Shown: positions 1-8,690, counted from the stretch's first letter. The stretch: DNA of 64,000 nt from Ruminiclostridium cellobioparum subsp. termitidis CT1112 (GCF_000350485.1 NZ_AORV01000026.1:352827-416826); one strand, 5' to 3'. Translations and numbers: made by a program. Notes: generated by a model not told the origin, from the letters alone.

Positions 1-212
1 ACGGCATCGGGATGGAACAGGAAAAAGCTGATCAATTGCTCAGCAGAAACAATTTAGACGAATCTTGTGCAGCACATTCAAAAATACGCCCAATCGGGAT
101 TGGTAATGTGGCGGAGAAGCTCCATTTTACTTATGGAACCGATTACCGGTTCACTATATCCAGCAACCCTAATCTGGGTACTGCTGTTACAATTATTATG
201 CCTATTCGCTAA
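1..212 (+). CDS. Sensor histidine kinase, C-terminal fragment (YesM/LytS-like)
   Basis: Only the last ~70 codons lie in the window and the frame is open at the left edge. The first readable residues are a glycine-rich GIGM G1 box, followed by GIGN, a YG pair and a closing GTAVTIIMPI strand. This is the usual end of the HATPase_c ATP-binding domain in YesM/LytS-type kinases, where it supplies the phosphate for histidine autophosphorylation. Such kinases are membrane sensors usually paired with an AraC- or LytT-type response regulator, which would lie to the left. A strong terminator follows at 296-335. Only the catalytic tail is visible, so the signal is unknown. Confidence 0.8.
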   Translation, partial: GIGMEQEKADQLLSRNNLDESCAAHSKIRPIGIGNVAEKLHFTYGTDYRFTISSNPNLGTAVTIIMPIR

Positions 213-295
213 ATCCAAGTCCGTAAGATCATTTTGGATGGGTATGAACATACTTTAGTGTAAATGGCAAGCGCTGGAACACATACCGTACCCTA

Positions 296-335
296 AAATA
301 ACAGCTTCACAGGTTTTGATGTGAAGCTGTTATTT
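296..335. terminator. Bidirectional terminator hairpin
   Basis: Two perfect 16-base arms (296-311 and 320-335) enclose an 8-base loop. The outer ends are AAATAA/TTATTT, so both strands offer a U-rich stretch. It lies downstream of the sensor kinase and separates it from the decayed mobile DNA. Confidence 0.85.
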
Positions 336-451
336 ACCAGAAGCCTTCTCTTGCAATTTTCTTTGTGTAGTTGTATTGCTCTCGTATCAGTTTTTTGAAT
401 TCGGTGTCTGATAATTCATTATACAGTCCTACCCCTTCTTCATAGAGACAT

Positions 452-580
452 TTAATATATTAGGTCGCAGTAATGGTCATCCTCACGGTGCATTTTTCGG
501 TAGCGTTTATCAAGCTCGTATGGAAAATCCAGGCTGTAAGCTATTATGTCTAATTTGCCTCTGAGATATTCCTTTGTCAT
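452..580 (-). other. Unrecognised 42-codon reading frame in decayed DNA
   Basis: An ATG at 580 opens a short frame (begins MTKEYLRGKL, ends HYCDLIY) on the minus strand, inside the stretch that also holds the IS66 scrap. A further minus-strand reading at about 342-450 gives a lysine- and glutamate-rich sequence ending IAREGFW. Both read like protein but match no family I recognise. They may be the tail of one broken gene. There is no convincing ribosome site. Confidence 0.25.
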
Positions 581-920
581 ATTCATAGGCTGGCTCACTC
601 CAAGGCTTCTTCTTTCTATTATCTACTGTGTTATTCCCGCATTCAAGCTGTGCTTTTTCAGTCCATGGCAGATATTCGTCCAGTAAAGAATTATCTGACA
701 TAAAATAACGTACTCTACAGTTTCTCTTATCAATCCTTCAGTCAGCCTTTTCTCTGTCACCTTTTTTCCTGACAGGGACTTTACGTTTTTTAATATTTAT
801 TACCGAAAAAACAGGCTCAACAGTATTTTCTATAATTTCTTCATCAAAGAGAAGATACTGCCCATTTATCTGAGGCGTTTTTTCACTTGATGCACCAAAA
901 CGCTGCTTTGCTGCATGCAA
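510..920 (-). pseudogene. IS66-family transposase remnant
   Basis: The segment 920-738 gives KQRFGASSEKT followed by GQYLLFDE and a KKRKVPVRKK stretch. This is the typical N-terminal region of IS66 (TnpC) transposases, just before the zinc-finger and catalytic DDE parts. After a TGA the same frame continues at 701-510 with LPWTEKAQLECG, which may be a piece of the C-terminal tail. A complete IS66 transposase is around 500 residues, so almost the whole catalytic core is missing. The N-terminal edge abuts the group II intron relic, so insertion or recombination between the two elements probably created the deletion. Confidence 0.6.
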
Positions 921-924
921 GAGT

Positions 925-2012
925 GCCTGTGTAAGCAGGTGGGTATTTTTTCTGCTCGTGAGGCGTGTATCAATTTATGGACGGTTTCATGTACCAGAAT
1001 AAGATTTTCGTATTTATCCCCGCCACCATTTTGCTTTGGTGTGATGTGGTGACAATGGATTTCACTGGTATGCTGAAACGGAATGCCCAGTATTGCACAT
1101 TTACCCCATTATGCGCAGAAGAGCAAGATACGATTATCCGCATATTCTGCGCTTGCTCCTCTTAGTGGTTGGTATCATAAGGGGAACGTTTATTCGGAGG
1201 TTATCGTGCAATCCTACTCGTCCCTCTGCTGTGTACGCACACCAAGATTTTTGTTTGCAACGGGGTTTTATTCGCCGTACTTGCCCGATTCTCAACTGAC
1301 CGATTGGAACGGAAACCAAAGCTGTTTTCGCTGAATTTCGCCTTACATATTGGCTCCATAACTGCTTGACATATTGCTGTATCAACCTATCCCATATACA
1401 GGGAATACCAAGTGGCCGGAGCGCTGTTGGGTCATGTGGCTTTGGGATGTCCTTTCTTCTTACTGGTTTTGGGCGGTATCCATATTTGCTACCAGTGACG
1501 ATAAATTTTACTTTTTCCACCACTTCGTCCATTGGTATTTTATCAATGTCCTTAATGGTGAGTTTGTCAGTTCTAGCGGTGTTGCTACCGGTATTTGACT
1601 TGATGTTGCGGTATGCCAGAAGTACATTAGTACCCGTAGGTCTCCACTATAATCCTGTCAGTTGGAATGCGCCTGTAACGCACTATGGTATTTCATACAT
1701 GCAATTCTTACTTTACCACGCTGACTGCGAATTAACGCCAGAACACATTTCTATGTCCCAAAGGTATAGACCCGTACATTCGCGGATTCGTCAGATAACA
1801 TTTATCATTCTGACCATAGGTACTTTATAGACCTCCGACCTGTAGGTGACACCATCCACCTCTGGACAGTTTTCGGATTGTTAAACCTTAACAATCTACG
1901 GTCACTCTCAGACGACTTCACCGAGCTTCTGACATCTATAAGCTTTCGCCATAAATGCCAGTCGGAGTATTAAGGGGAGCGTTTCAAGGCGTTACCCTGT
2001 CATTCCACTCCT
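925..2012 (-). mobile_element. Degenerate group II intron (RNA plus maturase relic)
   Basis: On the minus strand, ~2,012-1,650 reads as intron RNA; around 1,900-1,945 it has the CTCGGTGAAG...GAGAGTGACC pattern seen in domain I of clostridial group II introns. It is followed by a broken LtrA-like open frame ending in an HNH motif at about 945-1,060. I could not find a domain V or a clean 3' end, so the element looks truncated where it meets the IS66 relic. The 5' edge lies just after the stop of the 89-aa gene at 2,020. It cannot be active: the maturase is frameshifted and most of the reverse transcriptase is missing. Confidence 0.6.
945..1635 (-). pseudogene. Group II intron reverse transcriptase/maturase, broken
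   Basis: From about 1,635 the minus strand reads LLAYRNIKSNTGSNTARTD and then RRKDIPKP...RPLGIPCIWDRLIQQ, the RT-0/RT-1 region of LtrA-type maturases. A frameshift near 1,350 moves the homology to another frame (EPICKAKFSENSFGFR). The catalytic YADD region is absent. The C-terminal HNH endonuclease survives further down as IHCHHITPKQNGGGDKYENL and HKLIHA. Intact proteins of this family are ~420-600 residues; here at least one internal deletion and one frameshift are evident. Confidence 0.75.
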
Positions 2013-2019
2013 TGGATTA

Positions 2020-2289
2020 TCAGTTCTCCTGTTCCGTTGTTTCATTGCTGTTTTCCTTATACGTTTGTGCAGCACACAGAAGAGCAAGCATTATATAATC
2101 TTCCTTTGCTTTTGCCTCTTCTTTATATTTTTCGATTTCCTCATTAGTCATTTCTGGATTTTTGCACATCTCTTCCACAAACTCAAAATGCGTTATTATC
2201 CAATAGATGGCGTTTTGTGCCTTGTTAGGCAGTTCTTTAATAGCCTCTTCGATTTTGACCAAATATTCGTTCTTGCTGTTTTCCATCAT
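2020..2289 (-). CDS. Small helical protein of unknown function (89 aa)
   Basis: A highly charged, probably all-helical protein (KIEEAIKELPNKAQNAIYW, then a KYKEEAKAKED helix) with no family I recognise. The start at 2289 is supported by a GGAGG about 7 bases upstream, read on the minus strand. It is divergently transcribed from the XRE regulator, and a near-consensus promoter plus one operator copy lie directly in front of it, so it is probably repressed by that regulator. The alpha-helical, acidic composition would suit a small antitoxin-like or adaptor protein, but this is only inference. Confidence 0.6.
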   Translation of the reverse strand: MMENSKNEYLVKIEEAIKELPNKAQNAIYWIITHFEFVEEMCKNPEMTNEEIEKYKEEAKAKEDYIMLALLCAAQTYKENSNETTEQEN

Positions 2290-2312
2290 TCATGGCCTCC
2301 CAATATGCAAAC

Positions 2313-2376
2313 TGGATATATTTATCCAATTATAGCACGGTGATTAGGGTAAAATCAAGATGGATATATTTATCCA
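2313..2376. promoter_or_regulatory. Pair of identical 16-bp operator-like palindromes
   Basis: TGGATATATTTATCCA occurs twice, at 2313-2328 and 2361-2376, 48 bp apart start to start. Each copy has perfect TGGATA/TATCCA half-sites around a 4-bp centre. They occupy the gap between the XRE repressor and the divergent 89-aa gene. One copy sits just downstream of the minus-strand -10 box and the other lies upstream of its -35 box. This is the classic geometry of a repressor that controls itself and its neighbour. Confidence 0.65.
2329..2358 (-). promoter_or_regulatory. Sigma-A promoter for the 89-aa gene
   Basis: Read on the minus strand, TTGATT (2353-2358) and TATAAT (2329-2334) are separated by 18 bp. 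The predicted transcript starts just before the first operator copy, about 30-35 bases ahead of the coding start. Binding of a repressor to the 2313-2328 palindrome should block it. Confidence 0.5.
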
Positions 2377-2406
2377 GCAAAAGAAATTTCGCTTAGGGAG
2401 GTAGCT

Positions 2407-2652
2407 ATGTCTAACGGATTAAAACAAGACATTTCAATCGGTCACAATCTTAAAGCTTTGCGCAAAAAGGCTAATTTATCTCAACGTGAGGCATCTGCCC
2501 AGTTAGAGATTTTGGGTATTCCAATGACTGAGGATATTCTTGCTAAAATAGAGCAAGGTCGCTATAGTGTGCGCATTAGCGTTCTATTAGCTTTGAAACA
2601 AATTTATGGTATCAACTCATTTGATGTGTTCTTTGATGGATTGCATTTGTAA
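2407..2652 (+). CDS. XRE-family helix-turn-helix regulator (81 aa)
   Basis: A single Cro/CI-type HTH domain fills the protein: NLKALRKKANLSQREASAQL is the first half with the recognition turn, and ILAKIEQGRYSVRISVLLALKQIY the second. The start is set by a GGGAGG about 6 bases upstream. Proteins of this size are stand-alone DNA-binding repressors, often governing a divergent gene in a mobile element. The paired TGGATATATTTATCCA palindromes in its promoter region are the obvious target. The gene is intact although it sits among decayed mobile DNA. Confidence 0.8.
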   Translation: MSNGLKQDISIGHNLKALRKKANLSQREASAQLEILGIPMTEDILAKIEQGRYSVRISVLLALKQIYGINSFDVFFDGLHL

Positions 2653-2698
2653 GTTGATACCATTTGAACAGTGCTTAACCTTTTCAGTTAGGAACGAG

Positions 2699-3599
2699 TC
2701 ACACTGCACGCTTTGCCATTTCCTCCTGAACCATATCGAATACTTCAGCAGAGATAATGGCCGGATGACTGTTCTTTACATAATACTTGTTGCGCTGTCC
2801 ATCATTTCTCCTTTTCTTACCGGTCATAAAATCTTCGGTGAAAGTCTTTTGAAGCATTGTGTCACCCTTCCCTTGTATTTCTCATTGGTCAACATTCTCT
2901 GAATCGTTTTTGTATCCCAGATGTCCTTACCTGTTACAGTCTTAATTCCTTGGGCTTCCAGATAGGTTTTAATTTGTCCCAACGTCTGGCCTTGTATGTA
3001 TAAGTAAAATATCTTTCTGACTACCTCTGTCTGTTCCGGCACAATGACCATTTCACCGTCAACACAGGTATAGCCATGAAATTCTTATACTTCGTATAAA
3101 TCTCGCCCTTTTCGAACTTGCGCTGAATTCCCCACTGGATATTCTCGTTGGTATTCCGGCTTTCGTCCTGCGCCAGCATACCCCTTAGCGTAATCTCAAA
3201 TTCTTTATCCGCCTCTATTGAATCCGGTTTCTCATTTTCAAAATGCATATTGATCCCTCGCTCTCTTAAAAATATTGTGATTTTCAAAATCTCCAGAGTG
3301 TCTCTTGATATCCTGCTGATTGACTTTGTGAGGATGTAATCGATTTTGCCTTTTGTCGCTTTTCTGAGTAGTTTGTCTAGACTTTTTCTGCCACTTCTTC
3401 GAAGCCCGCTTTCAATATCATAAAAAACACCGGTAAAAAGCCAGTTGGGATGGCCTTTTATCATTTTCTTGTACGCATTTATCTGAATCTCAAGGCTGCG
3501 CAGTTGCTCCGGCCCGAAGGTGCTGACCCGGCAATAAGCGGCAACTCTAAGCTTTTTATTTTCTTTCGGTTTAGCGGGTATAATCCTTACATTTTTCAT
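2699..3599 (-). pseudogene. Serine recombinase 1 (large resolvase), frameshifted and truncated
   Basis: The resolvase catalytic domain is readable from an ATG at 3599 (AAGGA upstream): VAAYCRVST carries the nucleophilic serine, followed by GVFYDIESG, ILTKSISRISRDT and MLAQDESRN. A frameshift near 3080 moves the recombinase domain (VIVPEQTEVVRKIFYLY...KTIQRMLTNEKYKG) to another frame. A second near 2850 leads to TEDFMTGKKRRNDGQRNKYYVKNSH, and the frame dies at about 2699, before the zinc ribbon and C-terminal coiled coil. It closely resembles recombinase 2 at 27351-28617. Such enzymes insert and excise elements at a fixed att site, here very likely the rlmD 3' end. It cannot be functional. Confidence 0.85.
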
Positions 3600-3657
3600 T
3601 GTCCTTCGCATCTATATAATAAAATGAGACCTCATTAATATTCTACCAAAAAGAAAA

Positions 3658-3681
3658 GACGTGAGGGAATTCACTCACGTC
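3658..3681 (-). terminator. Terminator between att copy 1 and recombinase 1
   Basis: GACGTGAG and CTCACGTC form a perfect 8-bp stem around an 8-base loop. On the minus strand it is followed by TTTTCTTTTT. It would stop transcripts arriving from the island before they enter recombinase 1. The second recombinase has a terminator in the same relative place. The rest of 3600-3979 holds only att copy 1; I see no gene in it. Confidence 0.65.
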
Positions 3682-3737
3682 AAAGCATATTTCTTGCATC
3701 AACCCCGTTAAGCCTTGCAACGTCAGTGTTTCAATCG

Positions 3738-3771
3738 TTGCAACAGGACTGCGGCTTCCACATGCCTTGAG
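3738..3771 (-). repeat. Attachment-site copy 1 (rlmD 3'-end mimic)
   Basis: This 34-bp stretch matches att copy 2 (28731-28764) at 30 of 34 positions. The 28-bp part 3739-3766 matches the true rlmD 3' end (30681-30708) at most positions: the core TGCAACAGGA and the end TCCACATGCC. On the minus strand it encodes an RlmD-like tail, SRHVEAAVLLQR, that ends at a stop shortly after. It marks the left boundary of the defence island and the right end of the older element containing recombinase 1. Confidence 0.7.
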
Positions 3772-3979
3772 TGGGTAAAAAACGCTGGTGTCAAGTCAGG
3801 GCTAAAAATTTTATTTGTTATTGCTAAAGAATATAATCAGTTCAACTTGTCCATCATGATGTTTATCATTATGAGATTAGCGATAAATCATATACGTTAT
3901 ACGCATTATATGGATATGGTTTCATACAATTAAAAATCCTTTTATTAATGTAAGAAAAGATCATAACAATAGAACCTTT

Positions 3980-5512
3980 TCAATCACAAAAATGCACATT
4001 ATTTTGTTTAAGATATTGATACATTAGCAAATTTTTATTCAGATTAAGTTTAGATATAAGAACTCCCTCATTTATATAGCCTGAAACATAAAGTTCATAA
4101 ATTAGAATCCAAGAAAACGCATTATTACTTACTTGATTTACCTTTTCCTGGCCCAGCAAACCTTTTCGTATAAGAATAATTTTAGCCAATTCATTTTTAC
4201 TTTCTACAATTTGCTTCACTAGTAATTCATCAATTTGAATATTGCCGGTTTCGATCAACAAATGTAACAACCACAGTACTTCTAAATCGTGCTCATAACT
4301 AATATGTCTATTTAACATTTGCTTTATAATGACAACATCTTTTTCATCTAAAGTCAGACTTTCTTTGTTTTTAATAAGTAAAGAACATGCCTTTGTCAAA
4401 GAACGTTCATTGTTTTCAATAATTGTCAACAAATAAGCTTTATATAGAGATGTGCTGGTTGGTTCTATCGGATTTTGCTCTAATGTTTTGAGCAAATATC
4501 TGAGTGCTCCTTTAGTGCCGTTTTTCTCCAAGATTAAATATGTATTAAATAGCTCCATTAAATCTGAATTATCCAAATTCTCTTTCATGAGTCCTTTAAA
4601 AATCTTTTCTAAATTCTCTGCTACATAATAAGGGAAATCAAATACTTCCGTCTTTTCATAATTAAGAGAAAATCCATACATTTTAAGCACCCTTGTAAAA
4701 ATACTTATTATTGTCTTATTGTCATCATCAAAAATATAAATTTCATAATCATCAACATATCGTGAAAATCTAATACCCTCGCTACTTAGTTCCTTGTCAA
4801 TGCGAGTAAGAATTCCTTCTGCTATCATTTTTGATATTAACGGACCAGACAGCAATCCGTTGGTTCTATTCAAATTTTGTCGTCTAAGAACTTCGTCCAG
4901 CTTACGATATTTTCGATAAATATTATCAATTGTCTGGTCATTAGAATCCTTTAAAAATTTATTATAGTTGCATTCTGCTCCTTCCACACCTAACAAAATT
5001 GCCGGTATCATATGCATATAGAAGCTGGAAAAACAATTTGATATATCTAGCTTTAATACTTTCTTAGCTCCGGTTGCTTTAATAATCTTTTTAACGATAT
5101 TTTCAATGTAATTGGTAGAAATCTCCTCCATTTGAGTTAATTCCATTAATTGAGTCATTGTTCCACCATATGATTGTTCATGTCTCATAATGCTATCATT
5201 TTTGCCTAAAATAGGAGAAAATGATGCATCATTGTTTTCAGTAAACTCAATTATATCTTTAACAATCTCTTCTTGCCTGATATAATTTCGAACAACGGTA
5301 TACGCTCCGATTTCAGGAATAAAAATATTACGCCTAGCATCATTATTATTATATCTACTCATCGTAAAATAATATGGTTCAATCAAATCACAACTCTCAG
5401 AGGGAGCTCTCATAAATACTTTGGGATCTAATTTAAAACAGGGAGGTAAATATTCAGAAAAGAACCCTGTTTCAGCTATTTCTTTTTCTATAGTTGTATA
5501 ATTTCTAGGCAT
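3980..5512 (-). CDS. Abi-like (unknown-group) reverse transcriptase
   Basis: A 510-residue stand-alone reverse transcriptase. Motif A is KLDISNCFSSF (155-164), the NGLLSGPLISK block (218-228) corresponds to the template-grip region, and motif C is SRYVDDYEIYI (250-260) with the two catalytic aspartates. Residues ~310-510 are helical-repeat-like with no second catalytic motif visible. There is no maturase or HNH domain, so it is not a group II intron enzyme. The layout resembles the abortive-infection RTs AbiA/AbiK/AbiP2 of the UG/DRT group, which block phage growth and in some cases make DNA without a template. GGAGG lies ~12 bases before the ATG. It is the last gene before the island's left att copy; the nearest upstream gene is the GAP1 operon. 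The exact DRT class needs a tree. Confidence 0.8.
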   Translation of the reverse strand: MPRNYTTIEKEIAETGFFSEYLPPCFKLDPKVFMRAPSESCDLIEPYYFTMSRYNNNDARRNIFIPEIGAYTVVRNYIRQEEIVKDIIEFTENNDASFSPILGKNDSIMRHEQSYGGTMTQLMELTQMEEISTNYIENIVKKIIKATGAKKVLKLDISNCFSSFYMHMIPAILLGVEGAECNYNKFLKDSNDQTIDNIYRKYRKLDEVLRRQNLNRTNGLLSGPLISKMIAEGILTRIDKELSSEGIRFSRYVDDYEIYIFDDDNKTIISIFTRVLKMYGFSLNYEKTEVFDFPYYVAENLEKIFKGLMKENLDNSDLMELFNTYLILEKNGTKGALRYLLKTLEQNPIEPTSTSLYKAYLLTIIENNERSLTKACSLLIKNKESLTLDEKDVVIIKQMLNRHISYEHDLEVLWLLHLLIETGNIQIDELLVKQIVESKNELAKIILIRKGLLGQEKVNQVSNNAFSWILIYELYVSGYINEGVLISKLNLNKNLLMYQYLKQNNVHFCD

Positions 5513-5648
5513 TATATATTTTTATTCCTCCATATACATTTTCTTTTGTTCTTGATATATTCCCATTATTATCCACATATGAAGCTCGGACTTATTCCCC
5601 AGTATAAACATTACATAACGTTCATTTTGTACTATAACGAGTACCTCA

Positions 5649-5850
5649 TTAAGTACATTTGGAATAACATTTATCGTCAGTTACTCTATCAAAGAATATA
5701 ATAACAAAACGACTTGTTTGCACTGACTCTGGATAAATGAAGTTTCTAATTCTAAGCGACTTAGAAAAAAGAGGAAACCCTAGTGTGTATTTAATATGTC
5801 CACCATGTGAACTACACATCTGATTTTTGCAGGCTAATACCAACTTGTCA
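5649..5850 (-). other. Possible small ORF or frameshifted tail after GAP1
   Basis: Immediately after the GAP1 stop, one minus-strand frame stays open to 5649 and reads like protein (RTDDKLVLACKNQ, then RNFIYPESVQTSRFVIIFFDR), though I recognise no family. The frame is already open inside the GAP1 3' end, so this could be a lost C-terminal extension of GAP1 or a separate overlapping gene. No ribosome site decides it. The remaining 5513-5648 contains only the leader of the reverse transcriptase gene. Confidence 0.3.
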
Positions 5851-7818
5851 TCAGTTCTTATTAATTGATGTGCTATCTCCGAAATCAATGTCGTATTTTC
5901 TAAGTTTTGCAGCCTTGCGTAAACGTTTACACTTATCCCAAGAATTATACCATGCAACTTCTGGCAGCAAGACAGATAACCTTTCCCATCTGCGATATTC
6001 CATACTATCATTAGCAAGTACTTTGTGTACCGTTATAAAAATAAATTTCAGTAATTCTTTTGAAAAAAAATAGTTTGATCGTAATGTAATAGGTAAAACA
6101 AACTGCGCAAACTCTGATCTAACACTATATGCGCTGTTATCGCGGCAGAATCTTTTATAAAGCCTTTCCCATATTTCTGGTGATGTTGATTTTATATTAT
6201 TATCATACGGATCAAGTACACTGATTACTGCTTCAAATAGCGCAGAACTTTGTACATATTCCAACTTGTTTATACTTAACACTTGGTTTTTTTTGCAGAG
6301 CATATACCACAATTTTAATGTGGAATTATTAACATTCCTGGTATCGTACCAGTAAAATAAAGCTTCGATTGAAGAATCCTCAAAAGTTTTATACATCTCA
6401 TCCGAAAGATCATAACTACTTGTTTTAAATATTAGATATATGATATCACGACATGCGTTATTCTCTTTCTTGAGTTCATCTGAGAATTTTCTAAGTTCTC
6501 GTAAAGCTTCCACCTGTATGTTTTTTGGTTGTTTCCACACATCCTCACATAGCGCCAATTTCCAATTAAAACGAAGCATTAGCGAACACATATTGGCATT
6601 TTGAAGCAACAACAAGGAATAGTCATTAAGTTCAATGAGAGTAGCGATATATTTAACTGTGTCCTCTCCGGCCCTGTTAAGATTATGATCCATTAACTGC
6701 GGGAGTGATTCCAGCATCTGTTGATGATACTGCGTCCATATCCAATTTAACACATTTATTAGCGTTTCATCCACAATATAATTTTCTACACTCATGGATT
6801 GATCTATTGTTAAAAAGTCAAATAAAACTTTAATCAAGGCATTAGGATTTCTTTCATCTTTACTTTTGATGGGTAAGAATATTGTTTCAAAGGTTTTTTT
6901 CATCACAGTTGAAACATCTTCGTCATTTAGTTGATTTTGCAGAATATTTACTGTTTTGCTAACGTAAAAGTCCTCTAAATTAATAATCGTTTTGTAAATT
7001 TCTTCAAACATCGCCCAATAACAACGTCTATAATATTGACTGTTACAAAAGAGAATGAATTTCTTTATATCGTAAAATTCTTCTTGCGTAATTGTATTAC
7101 CAGCAGTATCGTTGTGTGGATTTCCAATGTTTTTGGGAATATCTGTATACATCACGCCTTTCTGATTTGTTCGAGATACTAATTTTGATAAATTAGCAGG
7201 TACAATTTGTAAATCGAGCTGAACTCGATTTAATGCTCTATTGGAAAAGGATCCAGTACAAAACGAAATATCACTAAAGAAATCCAGTCCAGCCTCTACA
7301 ATTAATAATTCCAGCGCCTTATTAAAAAATTTGACATTAGTTGCTGCAATAATAATAGGTTCCAAGTGATACGTCATCAATAAAAACATATTAAGTGCAG
7401 ACTCACATACATCGGAATCAGAGATTATTTCATTTTTGCTTTGAGGAAGCACATATATCGGCTTGCTGTACCGGTCTTTCCATCCAACTTCATTACTGTT
7501 TGGTCTCTGAAAGAGGCTTTCAAAGTCGATAGTTCTTAGATCAGTTATAGAACTATACTCCAACAGCAAAGTATGTGTCCAAACGCATCCCGGGCGGCTC
7601 ATTTCTTGTGCATACCAGGTTTTGCTTAATGCATAGTAGTTATCTGACTGCAAAGGGCACCCCGTCAAATAACCGTCGAATGCGCTAACCATTTCTGAAC
7701 CGGATAAATCGGTTAATGGTTCTAACATTTTTATTGATTGATTTGAAAGTGAACCAGAGGATGCTAGTAAGTGATGCCCACTTGAGTATCCCCATATTGC
7801 TTGGTGTATTTTAATCAT
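5851..7818 (-). CDS. GTPase-associated protein 1 (GAP1-N1 domain protein)
   Basis: A 655-residue protein starting IHQAIWGYSSGHHLLASS, the signature opening of the GAP1-N1 domain, followed by the conserved YYALSKTWYA and GCVWTHTLL blocks. The remainder (~230-655) is helical, matching the middle and C-terminal GAP1 regions, and ends WDKCKRLRKA as in the family. I chose the ATG at 7818 because GGAG lies 8 bases upstream; an in-frame start 12 codons earlier has none. From comparative genomics, GAP1 is thought to be the large adaptor or effector-platform of double-GTPase conflict systems; no enzyme activity is known. It is the last member of a five-gene operon. Confidence 0.75.
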   Translation of the reverse strand: MIKIHQAIWGYSSGHHLLASSGSLSNQSIKMLEPLTDLSGSEMVSAFDGYLTGCPLQSDNYYALSKTWYAQEMSRPGCVWTHTLLLEYSSITDLRTIDFESLFQRPNSNEVGWKDRYSKPIYVLPQSKNEIISDSDVCESALNMFLLMTYHLEPIIIAATNVKFFNKALELLIVEAGLDFFSDISFCTGSFSNRALNRVQLDLQIVPANLSKLVSRTNQKGVMYTDIPKNIGNPHNDTAGNTITQEEFYDIKKFILFCNSQYYRRCYWAMFEEIYKTIINLEDFYVSKTVNILQNQLNDEDVSTVMKKTFETIFLPIKSKDERNPNALIKVLFDFLTIDQSMSVENYIVDETLINVLNWIWTQYHQQMLESLPQLMDHNLNRAGEDTVKYIATLIELNDYSLLLLQNANMCSLMLRFNWKLALCEDVWKQPKNIQVEALRELRKFSDELKKENNACRDIIYLIFKTSSYDLSDEMYKTFEDSSIEALFYWYDTRNVNNSTLKLWYMLCKKNQVLSINKLEYVQSSALFEAVISVLDPYDNNIKSTSPEIWERLYKRFCRDNSAYSVRSEFAQFVLPITLRSNYFFSKELLKFIFITVHKVLANDSMEYRRWERLSVLLPEVAWYNSWDKCKRLRKAAKLRKYDIDFGDSTSINKN

Positions 7819-7832
7819 ATTAACATCTCCAG

Positions 7833-8690
7833 CTATTTGTTCATTACCTCCCACAATGGTAATGTAATGTCATGCGACTTTTCTCCTGCGTTATTTACAA
7901 CCACAATTCTTTCCGCAGGATTTGTTTCAAATTGGTCTATCAGGTACTCGGATTCTTCACCTGTATCAAGAGAACCACCCTGTGCACTTACACCATAGTA
8001 CGATGTAAGAAATATATCATCATTTGCTTTGAGGAACTGCCACAATAATGGGATTCGCTCTCTTATACAGGTTTCAGGAATCGAATATGAAGCATCTACT
8101 ATGTCCCATGCTGAAACGATAATAGATAAAGGTACTTTTTTGTACCTTTTATTTTTGGTCAAAAATTCAATGTCTTGTAGAAGCTCTACAATCTGAACTT
8201 CTGTTGGATCAGCGTTTGCGGGTTCTCTTTCTAGAATTTCAGTATTGGGAACTGGTTTTAGTCTATGCTCTAACGGAAGCTCTGAAATTAATGCTGGCTC
8301 AATAATTTCTCTCGGATTGATAAAAACCAAAATCCCATTGCCATTAATGATACTATCCGCCATGGATCCATCTATCTCTCGATCAACGTATTGCTTTTGA
8401 AATGTTTCTCCCGAAAGATCTGGGAAAGTAATATTAAAGATTTTACCTTCACAATCACTTAAACAGATTGTTAAAGATGTTTGCTGAAGCCCTGTACTTG
8501 TCCTAGATACTGGTTCAGCCGTAAGCCACGTTTCTGCCAAGCTTGCCAAGTATTGGTGATCTCCAGAAAACGATTCCCAATGAAGTTTTGTTTCAACTTG
8601 TTTTTGTTGTAAGGAATATGCCAATGCTGCTAAATATGATGTTTTCCCCGCAGATGGCAATCCTAAAATAAAGCAAGATTTCGAATCCAT
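7833..8690 (-). CDS. Double-GTPase system, GTPase 1 (DO-GTPase1-like)
   Basis: A 285-residue TRAFAC-type GTPase. The P-loop GLPSAGKTS is at residues 10-18, the G3 element is DLSGE (after NITFP), and a G4-like SAWD follows. The C-terminus is short, with no membrane segment. The ATG at 8690 overlaps the stop of the preceding GTPase (ATAATG) and has GGAG 11 bases upstream; a GTG at 8711 is an alternative. Two different GTPases side by side, each with a D-[LF]-SGE switch, are the hallmark of the predicted double-GTPase biological-conflict systems, where they are thought to act as a nucleotide-dependent switch upstream of GAP1. The stop lies just before the GAP1 start, suggesting translational coupling. 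Confidence 0.8.
   Translation of the reverse strand: MDSKSCFILGLPSAGKTSYLAALAYSLQQKQVETKLHWESFSGDHQYLASLAETWLTAEPVSRTSTGLQQTSLTICLSDCEGKIFNITFPDLSGETFQKQYVDREIDGSMADSIINGNGILVFINPREIIEPALISELPLEHRLKPVPNTEILEREPANADPTEVQIVELLQDIEFLTKNKRYKKVPLSIIVSAWDIVDASYSIPETCIRERIPLLWQFLKANDDIFLTSYYGVSAQGGSLDTGEESEYLIDQFETNPAERIVVVNNAGEKSHDITLPLWEVMNK

Noticed and set aside
1366..1830. 154-aa plus-strand frame across the group II intron
   Set aside because: The complementary strand gives clear reverse-transcriptase homology; the plus-strand product has no recognisable features.
5649..6017. 122-aa minus-strand frame overlapping the GAP1 end, as an independent gene
   Set aside because: Most of it lies within GAP1 in another frame. 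Only the part beyond 5850 is kept as a low-confidence entry.
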